Shown: positions 26,040 through 35,550 of the stretch, one piece after another
How positions within the stretch are numbered: position 1 is the stretch's first letter
Layout of the letters: the number at the start of each line of letters is the position of its first letter
DNA from: Selenomonas sp. ND2010
Lineage (GTDB): Bacteria > Bacillota > Negativicutes > Selenomonadales > Selenomonadaceae
Assembly (NCBI RefSeq): GCF_000702005.1
Contig: NZ_JNKI01000012.1
Span: forward strand, 1 to 64,000
Length of the DNA stretch: 64,000 nucleotides
Direction of reading: 5' to 3'
Notes under the pieces: generated by a model
Told to the model about the DNA's origin: nothing
Database searches by the model: none
Seen by the model: the letters and a program-made list of their open reading frames with translations, nothing else
Translations under genes and position numbers: made by a program

Positions 26040-26073
26040 TTGAGACAGGAAAGTGAGGATTTAATCTTTTATA

Positions 26074-27276
26074 ATGGAAGAGAATAAGACGGAAATCGAA
26101 CAGAACAATGAGACGTTGGAGCAGATGGCAGCAGCGGATATGGAAGCGCGCAAGAAGGCGCTTTACCGCCATAAGCTGCCGAAATCATTAGATCTGCTGG
26201 ATATGTTGGCGGCGATGACGAAAGCCGAGCTGGATGATATCCGCTACAACCTCAATATCACGGGCGTAAGTTCGCTCAAGAAGGCGGACCTTGCCGAGCG
26301 CTTGTCGATAGAAATCGTTAAATTTTCCCAGCGCTGGTTTCCTTCGCTTCTCGAAGAAGAATACGAGTGTTTCCAGCATTTGCTTAAGCATGATGGCCTG
26401 ACCACGGAGTTCCGTGATGATGACGTTCGCCTCGACTATTTGCGCGGACTGGGGTTAGTGTCCTGCGGGGTGAAAGAGGACAAACTGGCCTGGTACATGC
26501 CAAAGGAAATCCAGGCAGAGTTCAAGAAGCTCGATTCGGGAACGTTCCGTAGTCTGGCGGAACTCAATACAGAGGTCACGCGCCTGGCGTCTGGCTGCTT
26601 GTTCTTTTATGGCTATATGAATTACGAACAGCTCTATGAAAAAGTAATCGGCTATTTGGATGCCGCGCAGGCTGAGCAGGTTTCGTTTATGGATTTTGTC
26701 GGTGTTATGCTCAATGCTTCCTGCTGGAACAATACGCTGGTGGCATTGCCGCAAGGGGCAAAATATTATACGCTGATCGATGAGAATAAGCTGGAGGATG
26801 AGCAGCGTGAGCATGCAAATCTCGACTTCGCGCCGCTGTCCTATAATCGGGTTTACGAAGCCGGCACGGAAGGTTATATCGATGCTACCGATGCGTATAA
26901 GGCTCTGGCGCAGTTTTTCATGCGCGAACATGATTGCGATGTCTTGAAGGCGGCGGATATCGTTGGTGAAATCCTCATTCTGTTACAGAATGGAGGAAAT
27001 ATGCAGGAAGCTGTCGAATATTTGGATGAGCTTGGATTGATGAAGGATGACCGCAAAGCTGAGGCTATTGTACCGCTTCTCATCGCGTATAATAATTCGA
27101 CGCATCTCTGGCCGCTGAAGGGATATACTCCGGCAAAACTTATGGCGAAGTCAGGCCGGGGGAAAGTGATTCCCTTTGAGGAAGTGCGCCGTCATAAGGT
27201 CGGACGCAATGAGCCATGTCCGTGTGGCAGTGGCAAAAAATATAAAAATTGTTGCTTGCATAAGGATGAAAATTAA
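26074..27276 (+). CDS. SEC-C motif protein with N-terminal Rho-N/SAP-like segment
   Basis: This 400-residue cytoplasmic protein ends in a SEC-C zinc motif ([19 protein letters not shown], residues ~377-395), as found at the end of SecA and in many stand-alone proteins. Residues ~38-80 ([31 protein letters not shown]) resemble a Rho-N/SAP-type helix-extended-loop fold that can bind nucleic acid. The middle is helical and unassigned. A role in protein targeting or nucleic-acid binding is possible but unproven. The stop overlaps the start of the MATE gene by one base (TAATG), so the two are translationally coupled. Confidence 0.75.
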   Translation: MEENKTEIEQNNETLEQMAAADMEARKKALYRHKLPKSLDLLDMLAAMTKAELDDIRYNLNITGVSSLKKADLAERLSIEIVKFSQRWFPSLLEEEYECFQHLLKHDGLTTEFRDDDVRLDYLRGLGLVSCGVKEDKLAWYMPKEIQAEFKKLDSGTFRSLAELNTEVTRLASGCLFFYGYMNYEQLYEKVIGYLDAAQAEQVSFMDFVGVMLNASCWNNTLVALPQGAKYYTLIDENKLEDEQREHANLDFAPLSYNRVYEAGTEGYIDATDAYKALAQFFMREHDCDVLKAADIVGEILILLQNGGNMQEAVEYLDELGLMKDDRKAEAIVPLLIAYNNSTHLWPLKGYTPAKLMAKSGRGKVIPFEEVRRHKVGRNEPCPCGSGKKYKNCCLHKDEN

Positions 27277-28631
27277 TGAAACAAACTTATGGTTATCAGC
27301 AGAAAGCACGGCAGTTCTTTGCCGTGCTGCTGCCTATCTTTATTACCCAGCTGTCACTTATGGCAACTGGGTTTTTCAATACGATTATGGCGGGCCATAT
27401 CAGCCAACAGGACTTGGCCGGGGTTGCGGTGGGCGTTAATCTTTTCCTGCCCTTTTTCGGCAGTGTGCTCGGCATTATATCGGGACTTACGCCGACGATT
27501 TCGCAGCTTTATGGTGGCGGGCGGCAGGACAAGATTGGCTTTATTGTCAAACAGGGCTTTTATTGGGCGCTGACTTTGGCCGTTTTGTTTATTGCCTTGG
27601 GCTGGCTGGCAGTGCCACGGGTTTTGCCGCTGCTTAATCTGGAACCGAAAGTTCACGATATCACGGTGCATTATTTGCTCGCTGTGTCCTTTGGGATTGT
27701 GCCGATTTTTTTGGCCGGCGTCCTGCGAAATTTTATTGATGCTCACGGTCATACACGGCTTACGATGTGCATCACAATGACGTCGGTACCGGTGAATATT
27801 GTCTTGAATTATGTGTTTATGTACGGCCTGTTTGGCATTCCAGCGTTTGGCGGCATTGGTGCTGGCATCGGTTCGGCAATTGCCTTTACGCTGAATCTTT
27901 TGCTTAATGTGCTGGTCGTCACGCAGGTGGAACCTTTCAAAAGCTATCGCATTTTCCATCATTTCCCGCGTCCGCAGCTGTCGGAGTGGAAAAAACAGCT
28001 GGGAGTCGGGATACCGATTGGCAGTACGATGTTTTGTGAACAGAGCATCTTTGGTGCCGTGGGCCTTTTTATGACGGCATATGGTACGGTGATTGTGGCT
28101 GCGCATCAAGCCGCCATGAATTTTACGACCATCGTTTATATGGTGCCGCTGGCGGTCAGCATGACGTTGACCATTTTGGTCGGTTACGAAGTCGGAGCAA
28201 AGCGTTTTGTTGATGCGCAGCAGTATATCCGTCTCAGCCGGGTGTTGACGATGCTTTTTGTGGGAGCACTTGCGCTGCTTTTGACGCAGTTCAAGAGCGA
28301 AATTGCCGCTTTATATACTTCGAGCCCTGAAGTTCGGCCGATACTTGCAGGTTTTCTGGTCTATGCGGTATTCATGCAGGTATCGGACAGCATCAATGCG
28401 CCGTTGCAGGGAGCACTTCGTGGGTATAAAGATGTTCATGTGACCTTTTTGCTGGCGATATTGTCCTTCTGGATTATCGGCCTTCCAAGCGGCTGGATGC
28501 TGGCAAATTGGACGGCGGTTGGTCCCTATGGCTATTGGATTGGCCTTATTACCGGCGTGTTGGTCGGAGCTGTTTGCCTGCAAATTCGCATGCGGCAGGT
28601 ACAGCGGAAGTTTTTAGGTCAGAGAGGATGA
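27276..28631 (+). CDS. MATE family multidrug/metabolite exporter
   Basis: This 451-residue inner-membrane protein has about 12 helices in two similar halves. The N-terminus (KARQFFAVLLPIFITQLSLMATGFFNTIMAGHIS) is the typical start of NorM/YeeO-like MATE proteins. It should export cationic compounds with Na+ or H+ coupling; the substrate is unknown. It is co-translated with the upstream SEC-C gene and followed after 6 bases by the TPR protein gene. Confidence 0.92.
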   Translation: MKQTYGYQQKARQFFAVLLPIFITQLSLMATGFFNTIMAGHISQQDLAGVAVGVNLFLPFFGSVLGIISGLTPTISQLYGGGRQDKIGFIVKQGFYWALTLAVLFIALGWLAVPRVLPLLNLEPKVHDITVHYLLAVSFGIVPIFLAGVLRNFIDAHGHTRLTMCITMTSVPVNIVLNYVFMYGLFGIPAFGGIGAGIGSAIAFTLNLLLNVLVVTQVEPFKSYRIFHHFPRPQLSEWKKQLGVGIPIGSTMFCEQSIFGAVGLFMTAYGTVIVAAHQAAMNFTTIVYMVPLAVSMTLTILVGYEVGAKRFVDAQQYIRLSRVLTMLFVGALALLLTQFKSEIAALYTSSPEVRPILAGFLVYAVFMQVSDSINAPLQGALRGYKDVHVTFLLAILSFWIIGLPSGWMLANWTAVGPYGYWIGLITGVLVGAVCLQIRMRQVQRKFLGQRG

Positions 28632-28637
28632 TGCCGA

Positions 28638-29546
28638 ATGTGGGGAGGCCTGGAAAAATGGAGCGCAGGAGCACTAACGGTACTGGTTTTTTATGGCTGT
28701 AGTGCAGGAACGGTGCAGGCAGGACCGTTGCGCACGGTATCGCAGTGGCAGCAACAGGTGGAAAAGCTTCGGGGAGAAAAAAAGTTAAGTGCCTATGATG
28801 AGGCGATTCGCCAGTATCCTGCTTATGTTGACTTTTATATCAAACGAGGGAAGTTTCATTTGCAGCGGGGAGAAAGCCAATTGGCAAAGCTCGACTTCGA
28901 TAAGGCGATCCTGCTTGATGACAAAAATGCCGCCGCCTATACTGGACGGGCAGAGGAACGGGCTTGTGCTGGGGACAGCAAGAGCGCCTGGCAGGCTTAT
29001 GAAACCGCATTATCCCTCGATGGCAAGAATCCATTGATTTTACAAAGCCGTGCTCATTTTTATTATGAGGGGATGGCCGATTACCGGAAGGCCATAGCCG
29101 ATTATGATAAGGCGGCACAGCTCGTAACAGCGGAAGATGATTCCAGGCGTTTGAAGATTGCGCTGCAGAAGCTGGGGGTGCAGCTTAAATACGCAAGCTT
29201 TCAAAAAGGATATTATGCGACAATCGTCAATTCCGTAGATACTATTTTGGCCATGAAGCAGCAAAAGATCAATCACAAGCAACGGGAGTATCTCTATGAA
29301 GCGCGTTGTGTGGCCAATTACGAACTGGAGCAATACGCGGAAGCTTTGCGTGACAGCCAGTATATCCTCCTCCTGTTGGATAAGGATAAGTTCAGGCAGG
29401 CGCGCATCTTGCAGCAGCAAAGCCGCATCCTGACGAAGATGGGCCTTGGGCAGGCGGCTAAAGAGGCCATGAAGGCAGCGCTTTTGCGCAATCCGAAAAT
29501 CATGGTGGACCGACAGTATGAGTTAGATAGGGATTTGGTGGATTGA
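28638..29546 (+). CDS. Exported TPR-repeat protein
   Basis: This 302-residue protein has an N-terminal hydrophobic segment (LTVLVFYGCSAGTVQA), probably a signal peptide or membrane anchor. Tetratricopeptide-like helix pairs follow, for example YVDFYIKRGKFHLQRGESQLA, YTGRAEERACAGDSKSA and YRKAIADYDKAAQL. TPR domains bind partner proteins. The gene is next to the papain-like protease and probably in the same operon, so a shared envelope role is possible. The ligand is unknown. Confidence 0.75.
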   Translation: MWGGLEKWSAGALTVLVFYGCSAGTVQAGPLRTVSQWQQQVEKLRGEKKLSAYDEAIRQYPAYVDFYIKRGKFHLQRGESQLAKLDFDKAILLDDKNAAAYTGRAEERACAGDSKSAWQAYETALSLDGKNPLILQSRAHFYYEGMADYRKAIADYDKAAQLVTAEDDSRRLKIALQKLGVQLKYASFQKGYYATIVNSVDTILAMKQQKINHKQREYLYEARCVANYELEQYAEALRDSQYILLLLDKDKFRQARILQQQSRILTKMGLGQAAKEAMKAALLRNPKIMVDRQYELDRDLVD

Positions 29547-29565
29547 CAGCAGGAGGCGTGGGAAT

Positions 29566-31074
29566 ATGATGCGCAATGCAGTGCCGGGATTTTGGGGAGC
29601 GCTTTTGGGTCTGCTGCTGCCGGTGGCAGGTTTTGCCCAAGGGGCGTCAGCAGCGACAGCGTTGCCGGATTTTTATGATATGCGGCTGGCAGATCCATTT
29701 GACCGGTCCAGTTATTTTGACGGGAGAAAATCCATGCTCAATGACGTGGGCAGCCAGGGAAGTGCGAATATCTGTTGGGCGTTTACGGCAGCGGCTGCGT
29801 TGGAATCCAACGTATATAAAAATTGGCAGCGGCAGGGGATAGCCTATTCGGTGGATGCCCGGGGCTTTCACTTATCGCCCTGGAAAATGGCTTGGTTTTC
29901 CTATGCGCGGCCAGTAGAAGAGCCCGGGGATTTGACCGGGGTTATGGGAAAGCCGTTGCGAAAAGGCAGCTATGCGGTTCCGTTGGCCAGCCGTGTCTAT
30001 GGCCATGGCAGCTGGCCACTCTTTGCGCCGGAATTTTTAGCTGGCAGTGGTATCGGCTTTCGTAAAGCTGAGGCAAGTGTATCAGAGGACATGAAAGCGC
30101 CGACTACCTGGGGGGATGACGCGGGACTTCGTCTCCGCAATATCTTCACGAGTACGGGTACGAAGCTCGATCAGCCAGCGGAAATCGCGCGGATGAAGTC
30201 CATAATGCTGGAGTATGGTGCCTTGGCGGCGGGCGTCAACAGTCTGCCGCTGCAGCAAAAAGGAGCTGTCGCTTATTATCGGGCCAAGCCACTGCCGGTG
30301 AATCATGGGGTCAATATCATCGGTTGGGATGATTCCTATGATTTTGCCGGCTCGGGACTCAGGGTAAAACCTAAGCATAAAGGGGCCTGGATTATTCGCA
30401 ATAGTTGGGGCAAAGCGTGGGGCGATGGTGGTTATGCATATCTTTCGTATGAGGATAAGACGTTGCGCAATTACGTAGCGTATGATACTTCGCTGGACAC
30501 CGCCGCTTACGATTGGATTGATACCTATGAACGGTCAAATTGTTTGGTGCCGCCGCGGCAGAATTGGGAAAATAGCAGCGGCCCGCGGTATCGTCAAATG
30601 GAATCAGGCAGCGGTTTTGCGGCAGGCTATCGAGCAAAGGGCGCTGGATGGATACAGGCGGTAGGCTTCTATGCGATGGCGGATGCACTGGAATATACGA
30701 TCACAATCCGCAAGGGAAGTCTGGACCCGAAGCAGGGAAGTTTGGCCTTGGAGCAAAAGGGGCGCTTTGGTGCGGATAATACGCCGGATTGGGCGGGATA
30801 TCGCACTGTACCGTTATCGTCGAAAGTATTCCTCGCTCCGGGGGAAGCATATACCGTGGCAGTTATGCTACAAAATCCCAAGGGAAAAGTCCGGTTGGTT
30901 TTGTCGCCACAGCTTGTCGAGTCACGGAAGCTGGATTCGGTTCATAGTTATCTTCGAAGGGGCCGGCATGGCAGCTGGCAGAAGACAGTTCGCAGGAATG
31001 ACGGGGAACAGCCGGTATGGTATCGGAATGCTTCCGTTGTTCAGCGCGTTTATGTCAAGAAGGCTGAAAAATGA
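29566..31074 (+). CDS. Exported papain-like (C1) cysteine protease with C-terminal lectin-like region
   Basis: This 502-residue protein has a signal peptide (hydrophobic 10-30, ending near ASAA) and a papain-fold domain. The catalytic Cys is about residue 70 in GSQGSANICWAF with its oxyanion Gln64. The catalytic His is in VNHGVNIIGWDDS (~247) and the Asn in IIRNSWGKAWGDGGY (~279). The C-terminal third (~320-500) is beta-rich, with a FAAGYRAKG stretch, as in C1 proteases with a lectin-like domain. It likely acts in the periplasm or at the surface. No propeptide motif is obvious. It lies 20 bases after the TPR gene. Confidence 0.85.
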   Translation: MMRNAVPGFWGALLGLLLPVAGFAQGASAATALPDFYDMRLADPFDRSSYFDGRKSMLNDVGSQGSANICWAFTAAAALESNVYKNWQRQGIAYSVDARGFHLSPWKMAWFSYARPVEEPGDLTGVMGKPLRKGSYAVPLASRVYGHGSWPLFAPEFLAGSGIGFRKAEASVSEDMKAPTTWGDDAGLRLRNIFTSTGTKLDQPAEIARMKSIMLEYGALAAGVNSLPLQQKGAVAYYRAKPLPVNHGVNIIGWDDSYDFAGSGLRVKPKHKGAWIIRNSWGKAWGDGGYAYLSYEDKTLRNYVAYDTSLDTAAYDWIDTYERSNCLVPPRQNWENSSGPRYRQMESGSGFAAGYRAKGAGWIQAVGFYAMADALEYTITIRKGSLDPKQGSLALEQKGRFGADNTPDWAGYRTVPLSSKVFLAPGEAYTVAVMLQNPKGKVRLVLSPQLVESRKLDSVHSYLRRGRHGSWQKTVRRNDGEQPVWYRNASVVQRVYVKKAEK

Positions 31075-31081
31075 AGACAAC

Positions 31082-31113
31082 AAAAAAGACCTGCTGAAAA
31101 GCAGGCCTTTTTT
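31082..31113. terminator. Bidirectional terminator between the protease gene and rpsT
   Basis: CCTGCT (31090-31095) pairs with AGCAGG (31099-31104) around GAAA, extended by the flanking A6 and T6 runs, between convergent genes. Confidence 0.88.
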
Positions 31114-31131
31114 CTATCTCATCTGAGAAAA

Positions 31132-31398
31132 TTACTTAGCGAGTGCGTTGACTTTGCGAGCCAGACGGGATTTTTTGCGGGATGCAGCATTTTTATGATA
31201 AACATGGTTAGCAGCAGCCTGATCGATCGTCTTGCAAGCAACCGTAAGGAGGGATTTCGCTTCATCAGCGTTTCCAGCCTCAACAGCGTCAAGAACACGA
31301 CGGGAAGCAGTGCGTACACGGGACTTCTCAGCAGCGTTCTTTGCATGGCGCTTAGCGTCAGATTTAACACTAAGAATAGATGCTTTAATATTTGGCAA
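31132..31398 (-). CDS. rpsT: 30S ribosomal protein S20
   Basis: This 88-residue basic helical protein binds 16S rRNA (PNIKASILSVKSDAKRH at the start, KKSRLARKVNALAK at the end). The start is TTG at 31398, preceded on the minus strand by AAGGGGGG. The alternative upstream frame would add seven residues not found in S20. S20 genes often use a weak start codon, which supports autoregulation of translation. It is divergent from lepA. Confidence 0.96.
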   Translation of the reverse strand: MPNIKASILSVKSDAKRHAKNAAEKSRVRTASRRVLDAVEAGNADEAKSLLTVACKTIDQAAANHVYHKNAASRKKSRLARKVNALAK

Positions 31399-31561
31399 GT
31401 AATTCACCCCCCTTAACAAATTCGTTACTTTGTTATCATAGCATGTGGAAAAATAAAAAGCAATAGTTTTCTTTAGTTCGGCCTGCTATTTCTTGCAGGT
31501 GAGCGGTGTTCAATGCTATAATACGATAGATATGGATTGTTATTTTGAAAGGAAAATGACT

Positions 31562-33358
31562 ATGCAGAACAAAAATATCCGCAATTTCTCGATTATTGCT
31601 CATATTGATCATGGCAAATCGACGATTGCGGATCGTTTGATTGAATATACGGGGACACTCACGAAGCGTGAGATGGAGGCGCAGGTCCTCGACAATATGG
31701 ATTTGGAGCGGGAGCGCGGCATAACCATCAAGGCCCAGACGGTGCGCCTCGACTACAAGGGGAAAGACGGCCAGCTGTATCAGCTCAATCTCATTGATAC
31801 GCCGGGCCATGTCGACTTTACGTATGAGGTATCGAGAAGCCTGGCGGCCTGTGAGGGAGCGCTGCTGGTTGTCGACGCTGCCCAGGGCGTTGAGGCCCAG
31901 ACGTTGGCAAATGTCTATATGGCATTAGAAAATGACTTGGAGATTGTGCCGGTCATCAATAAAATTGATCTCCCCAGTGCTGACCCGGAACGCGTAAAGG
32001 AAGAAATCGAAAACACTATTGGTCTTGACACTTCCAATGCGGTGTTGGCATCAGCGAAATCCGGCATTGGCATTGAAGAGATTCTCGATTCGATTGTCGA
32101 TTATATTCCCGCACCGGAAGGGGATGAGAATGCGCCGCTGCAGGCCTTGATTTTTGATTCGTTCTTTGATTCGTATAAGGGCGTTATTGCCCATGTCCGT
32201 GTCAAGCAGGGCCATATCAAAAAAGGTATGAAGCTCAAGATGATGGCAACGGGCAAGACCTTTGAGGTCACCGATGTGGGCTGTTTTAAACCGCAGCCGG
32301 TCGATGTCGGTCATCTCGATGTTGGTGAGGTAGGCTTTGTGGCCGGTTCGCTCAAGGATGTGCGCGATGTCCAGGTAGGCGATACCATTACGTTTGCCGA
32401 TAATCCGGCGGCAGAACCGCTGCCAGGCTATCGCGGGGTTACGCCGATGGTTTATTGCGGCCTTTATCCCGTTGACAGCTCGGATTACGACAATCTCAAA
32501 GATGCATTGGAAAAAATGCAGATCAACGATGCGGCACTGGTATTTGAGCCAGAGACGTCAGTAGCCTTGGGCTTTGGTTTTCGTTGCGGTTTCCTGGGAC
32601 TCTTGCATATGGATGTCATTCAGGAACGTCTTGAGCGCGAATACAACCTAAAGCTGATTACGACAGCACCATCGGTTATCTATCATGTGTTCAAGACGGA
32701 TGGTTCCCAGGTGGATGTCAGCAATCCGTCCGATTTGCCGCCACAGACAGAAATCGAGCATATTGAAGAGCCGTATGTAAAGGCGACGGTTATCGTACCG
32801 AATGATTTTGTCGGTGCGGTTATGGAGATTTCTCAGGATAAACGCGGGGAATTTAAGACGATGGATTATCTCGATGAAAACCGCGTCATGATTACCTATC
32901 ATATCCCGCTCAATGAGATTATCTTTGACTATTTCGACCGTTTGAAATCGGCAACCCGTGGATATGCTTCGCTGGATTATGAGTTGGCCGATTATCAGGA
33001 ATCAAAATTGGTTAAAGTGGATATCCTGCTCAATGGAGATCCGGTGGATGCGCTTTCGACCATTGTTCATAAGGACCGCGCTGCCGGTCGTGGGCGTCAG
33101 CTGGCTTCGAAGCTTAAGGAAATTATTCCGCAGCAGATGTTTGAAATCCCCATCCAGGCAGCTATTGGCAGCAAAGTCATTGCTCGTGAGAACGTCCGCG
33201 CCCGTCGTAAGGATGTCTTGGCGAAATGTTATGGCGGCGATATATCGCGTAAGCGCAAACTGCTCGAAAAACAGAAGGAGGGCAAAAAGCGCATGAAGGC
33301 AGTCGGCAGTGTCGAAGTGCCACAGGAAGCGTTTATGGCCATCTTGAAGATCGATTAA
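31562..33358 (+). CDS. lepA: Elongation factor 4 (LepA)
   Basis: This 598-residue translational GTPase has G1 AHIDHGKST, switch [10 protein letters not shown] and [10 protein letters not shown], followed by EF-G-like domains and the LepA-specific C-terminus ([37 protein letters not shown]). LepA acts on ribosomes during initiation, biogenesis or stalled elongation. The ATG at 31562 is chosen because GAAAGGA is 8 bases upstream, against 2 bases for the ATG at 31556. A -10 box TATAAT lies at 31517-31522. hemW follows after 12 bases, a usual Firmicutes order. Confidence 0.97.
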   Translation: MQNKNIRNFSIIAHIDHGKSTIADRLIEYTGTLTKREMEAQVLDNMDLERERGITIKAQTVRLDYKGKDGQLYQLNLIDTPGHVDFTYEVSRSLAACEGALLVVDAAQGVEAQTLANVYMALENDLEIVPVINKIDLPSADPERVKEEIENTIGLDTSNAVLASAKSGIGIEEILDSIVDYIPAPEGDENAPLQALIFDSFFDSYKGVIAHVRVKQGHIKKGMKLKMMATGKTFEVTDVGCFKPQPVDVGHLDVGEVGFVAGSLKDVRDVQVGDTITFADNPAAEPLPGYRGVTPMVYCGLYPVDSSDYDNLKDALEKMQINDAALVFEPETSVALGFGFRCGFLGLLHMDVIQERLEREYNLKLITTAPSVIYHVFKTDGSQVDVSNPSDLPPQTEIEHIEEPYVKATVIVPNDFVGAVMEISQDKRGEFKTMDYLDENRVMITYHIPLNEIIFDYFDRLKSATRGYASLDYELADYQESKLVKVDILLNGDPVDALSTIVHKDRAAGRGRQLASKLKEIIPQQMFEIPIQAAIGSKVIARENVRARRKDVLAKCYGGDISRKRKLLEKQKEGKKRMKAVGSVEVPQEAFMAILKID

Positions 33359-33370
33359 TGGAGAAAGTGA

Positions 33371-34537
33371 ATGGATGCAAAACAATGGGGCGTATATGTC
33401 CACATTCCCTTTTGCCGCCAGAAGTGCTTCTACTGTGACTTCCCGTCTTTTGCCGGGCGGGAGCGTTATTGGGAAGATTATACAGGAGCCCTGTGCCGGG
33501 AAATTGCGGTACGGGGCTCTTATTATCGGCAGCAATGGGGAAAACCGGCGACGATTTATCTGGGAGGCGGGACACCGTCTATCTTGCCGGAAAAATTCAT
33601 GAAGCAGTTGCTCTCGGAACTTCGCCAGATTTTTTTGCCGGATGGCAAAGCTGAGGAATTTACCGTGGAATGCAATCCAGGAACCGTCGACGAGCCTTAT
33701 TTGGCGATGCTGCGGAATCGAGGGGTGAATCGTCTTTCCTTTGGCGTGCAGAGTTTTGATGATACCTTATTAAAAAGAATCGGCCGTATCCATAATGGCC
33801 AGCAGGCCGTGGATGCGGTAGCAATGGCAAGGCGGGTGGGCTTTGCGAATCTGAGCCTTGATTTGATGTATGGGCTTCCGGGACAGACTTTGGAACAACT
33901 AAAAGAAAGCGTCGAACAGGCATTGTCCCTAAAGCCGGAACACATATCGATCTACGGACTTCAGCTCGAGGAAGGGACGGCATTTTATCGGATGCAGGAG
34001 CTGGGGAAACTCAATTTGCCGACGGATGACGTCACAGAAGCCATGTACGATTATATGACGGAATATTTACCGTCACAGGGCTATGAACGCTATGAGATTT
34101 CGAATTTTGCGCGGCCGGGGTTTGAGAGCCGTCATAATATGAGTTATTGGCAGGATGTGCCCTATCTTGGGGTGGGAGCTGCCGCACATTCGTATCTTGA
34201 CGGGCAGCGATGGGCTGCGTTTGCCGAATTAGACCGCTATATGGATGCGATAAAGGAGAATCGCATTCCCGTAGAACCGGAGGAAGCTGCCACGACAGCT
34301 ATAGCTATCGAAGAGTTTTGTTTTTTGGCTTTGCGGACAGCTAAGGGGATAAGCCGGGAAAAATTCCTGCAAAAGTTTGGCAGGGAGATGGACGTGTGGT
34401 ATGGAACAGTCCTGAGGGATCTTTCGGCGCGAAAACTGCTCGTTGACGATGGCCGATATGTCAGACTGACCCGTCAAGGCATGAAGTATGGGAATTTGGT
34501 ATTTGAAAAATTTTTGCTTGATGCGCAAGATTTTTGA
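33371..34537 (+). CDS. hemW: HemW, radical SAM heme chaperone
   Basis: This 388-residue radical SAM protein has the 4Fe-4S motif CRQKCFYC (Cys15, 19 and 22), the SAM loop GGGTPS and the HemN-like C-terminal domain (RHNMSYWQDVPYLGVGAAAHSY). HemW is related to oxygen-independent coproporphyrinogen oxidase HemN but inserts heme into respiratory enzymes; the single short N-terminus fits HemW. It is co-transcribed with lepA. Confidence 0.93.
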   Translation: MDAKQWGVYVHIPFCRQKCFYCDFPSFAGRERYWEDYTGALCREIAVRGSYYRQQWGKPATIYLGGGTPSILPEKFMKQLLSELRQIFLPDGKAEEFTVECNPGTVDEPYLAMLRNRGVNRLSFGVQSFDDTLLKRIGRIHNGQQAVDAVAMARRVGFANLSLDLMYGLPGQTLEQLKESVEQALSLKPEHISIYGLQLEEGTAFYRMQELGKLNLPTDDVTEAMYDYMTEYLPSQGYERYEISNFARPGFESRHNMSYWQDVPYLGVGAAAHSYLDGQRWAAFAELDRYMDAIKENRIPVEPEEAATTAIAIEEFCFLALRTAKGISREKFLQKFGREMDVWYGTVLRDLSARKLLVDDGRYVRLTRQGMKYGNLVFEKFLLDAQDF

Positions 34538-34569
34538 TAATGCCTAGTGGTTATTTGAGGAAAGTCTGC

Positions 34570-34575
34570 TATAAT
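34570..34575 (+). promoter_or_regulatory. Extended -10 promoter of the deacetylase gene
   Basis: TGCTATAAT gives an extended -10 element (TATAAT at 34570-34575) 43 bases before the ATG at 34618. No good -35 box is seen, as is usual for extended -10 promoters. Confidence 0.5.
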
Positions 34576-34617
34576 ACTTTTGTATACTTAAAATTGGATG
34601 AGAATCGGGGAGATATC

Positions 34618-35529
34618 ATGGACAGAAAGATCATTGAGAAATTTGTCTTGTCCGCTTTGATTATTATGGGATGCAGTGCTGTGGGAGGACTTATCTGGGC
34701 AAATAGTCAGAATCAGCTTCAGCAGCAGGCTGCTGTAGAAGAAGCGGAAAAAGAACCCGGCGTAGAATCGGATGCCTATATTTTGGCCAAGGGGGATTAT
34801 TCCAATTTAGAGGAACTTCTTACCGATGTCGACAAACCGGTCTATGACCGCTACACGTTAAAGCAGCGTCAGGAAAAGGGACTGCCGACAATGCTGCCGC
34901 CGTTGGCCGTATATAATAAGGAAAAAGTAGCCTATCTGACTTTCGACGATGGCCCGGATAATAAGAATACTTTGGCGATTTTGGATATTCTCAAGGCAAA
35001 TGGGATTCATGGCACGTTTTATGTAACCGGTAAGATGTGCGAGGAGAATCCAACCGTACTCAAGCGAATCTTTGAGGAAGGGCATGCAATCGGCAATCAT
35101 AGTTACGACCATGATTACAAGCGGTTGTATCAGTCGAAGGATAGTTTCCTGGCAGAAATGCAGCAGACCGATGATATCATCTTCAACATCCTTGGGGTGC
35201 GTCCGTTCATTATCCGTGCTCCCGGTGGAACGGTGGGAATGTTTTCCGCGGACTATTATCCGGCGCTTACGGAAGCAGGATATGTGGAACATGATTGGAA
35301 TGTCAGTTCCGAGGATGCGACGCCGAAACGGCCCAATGCCGCTCGACAGATTAAATTCGTGGACAGCATGACGAAGGGCGACCTTAAGGATAATATGGCA
35401 TTAGTGCTTATGCATTGCTGTGGGGGCAAGGAAGAAACGGTTAAGGCGCTGCAAGGAATCATTGACGTACTGAAAGCCAAGGGGTATCGTTTTGGTGTTG
35501 TGACACCGATTACTCCGCAGCCATGGTAA
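34618..35529 (+). CDS. Membrane-anchored polysaccharide deacetylase
   Basis: This 303-residue CE4 enzyme has an N-terminal anchor (FVLSALIIMGCSAVGGLIWA, residues 9-28), a spacer, then the NodB domain: TFDDGPD (108-114) with metal-binding aspartate, HSYDH (161-165) with the histidine ligands, and APGG. CE4 enzymes remove N-acetyl groups from peptidoglycan or related glycans; the glycan here is unknown. The ATG at 34618 follows GGGGAGAT; an upstream in-frame ATG near 34534 has a promoter inside it and is rejected. The serine hydrolase gene follows after 21 bases, suggesting joint wall modification. Confidence 0.9.
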   Translation: MDRKIIEKFVLSALIIMGCSAVGGLIWANSQNQLQQQAAVEEAEKEPGVESDAYILAKGDYSNLEELLTDVDKPVYDRYTLKQRQEKGLPTMLPPLAVYNKEKVAYLTFDDGPDNKNTLAILDILKANGIHGTFYVTGKMCEENPTVLKRIFEEGHAIGNHSYDHDYKRLYQSKDSFLAEMQQTDDIIFNILGVRPFIIRAPGGTVGMFSADYYPALTEAGYVEHDWNVSSEDATPKRPNAARQIKFVDSMTKGDLKDNMALVLMHCCGGKEETVKALQGIIDVLKAKGYRFGVVTPITPQPW

Positions 35530-35550
35530 GGGGAAAGACAGGAGCAGCCC

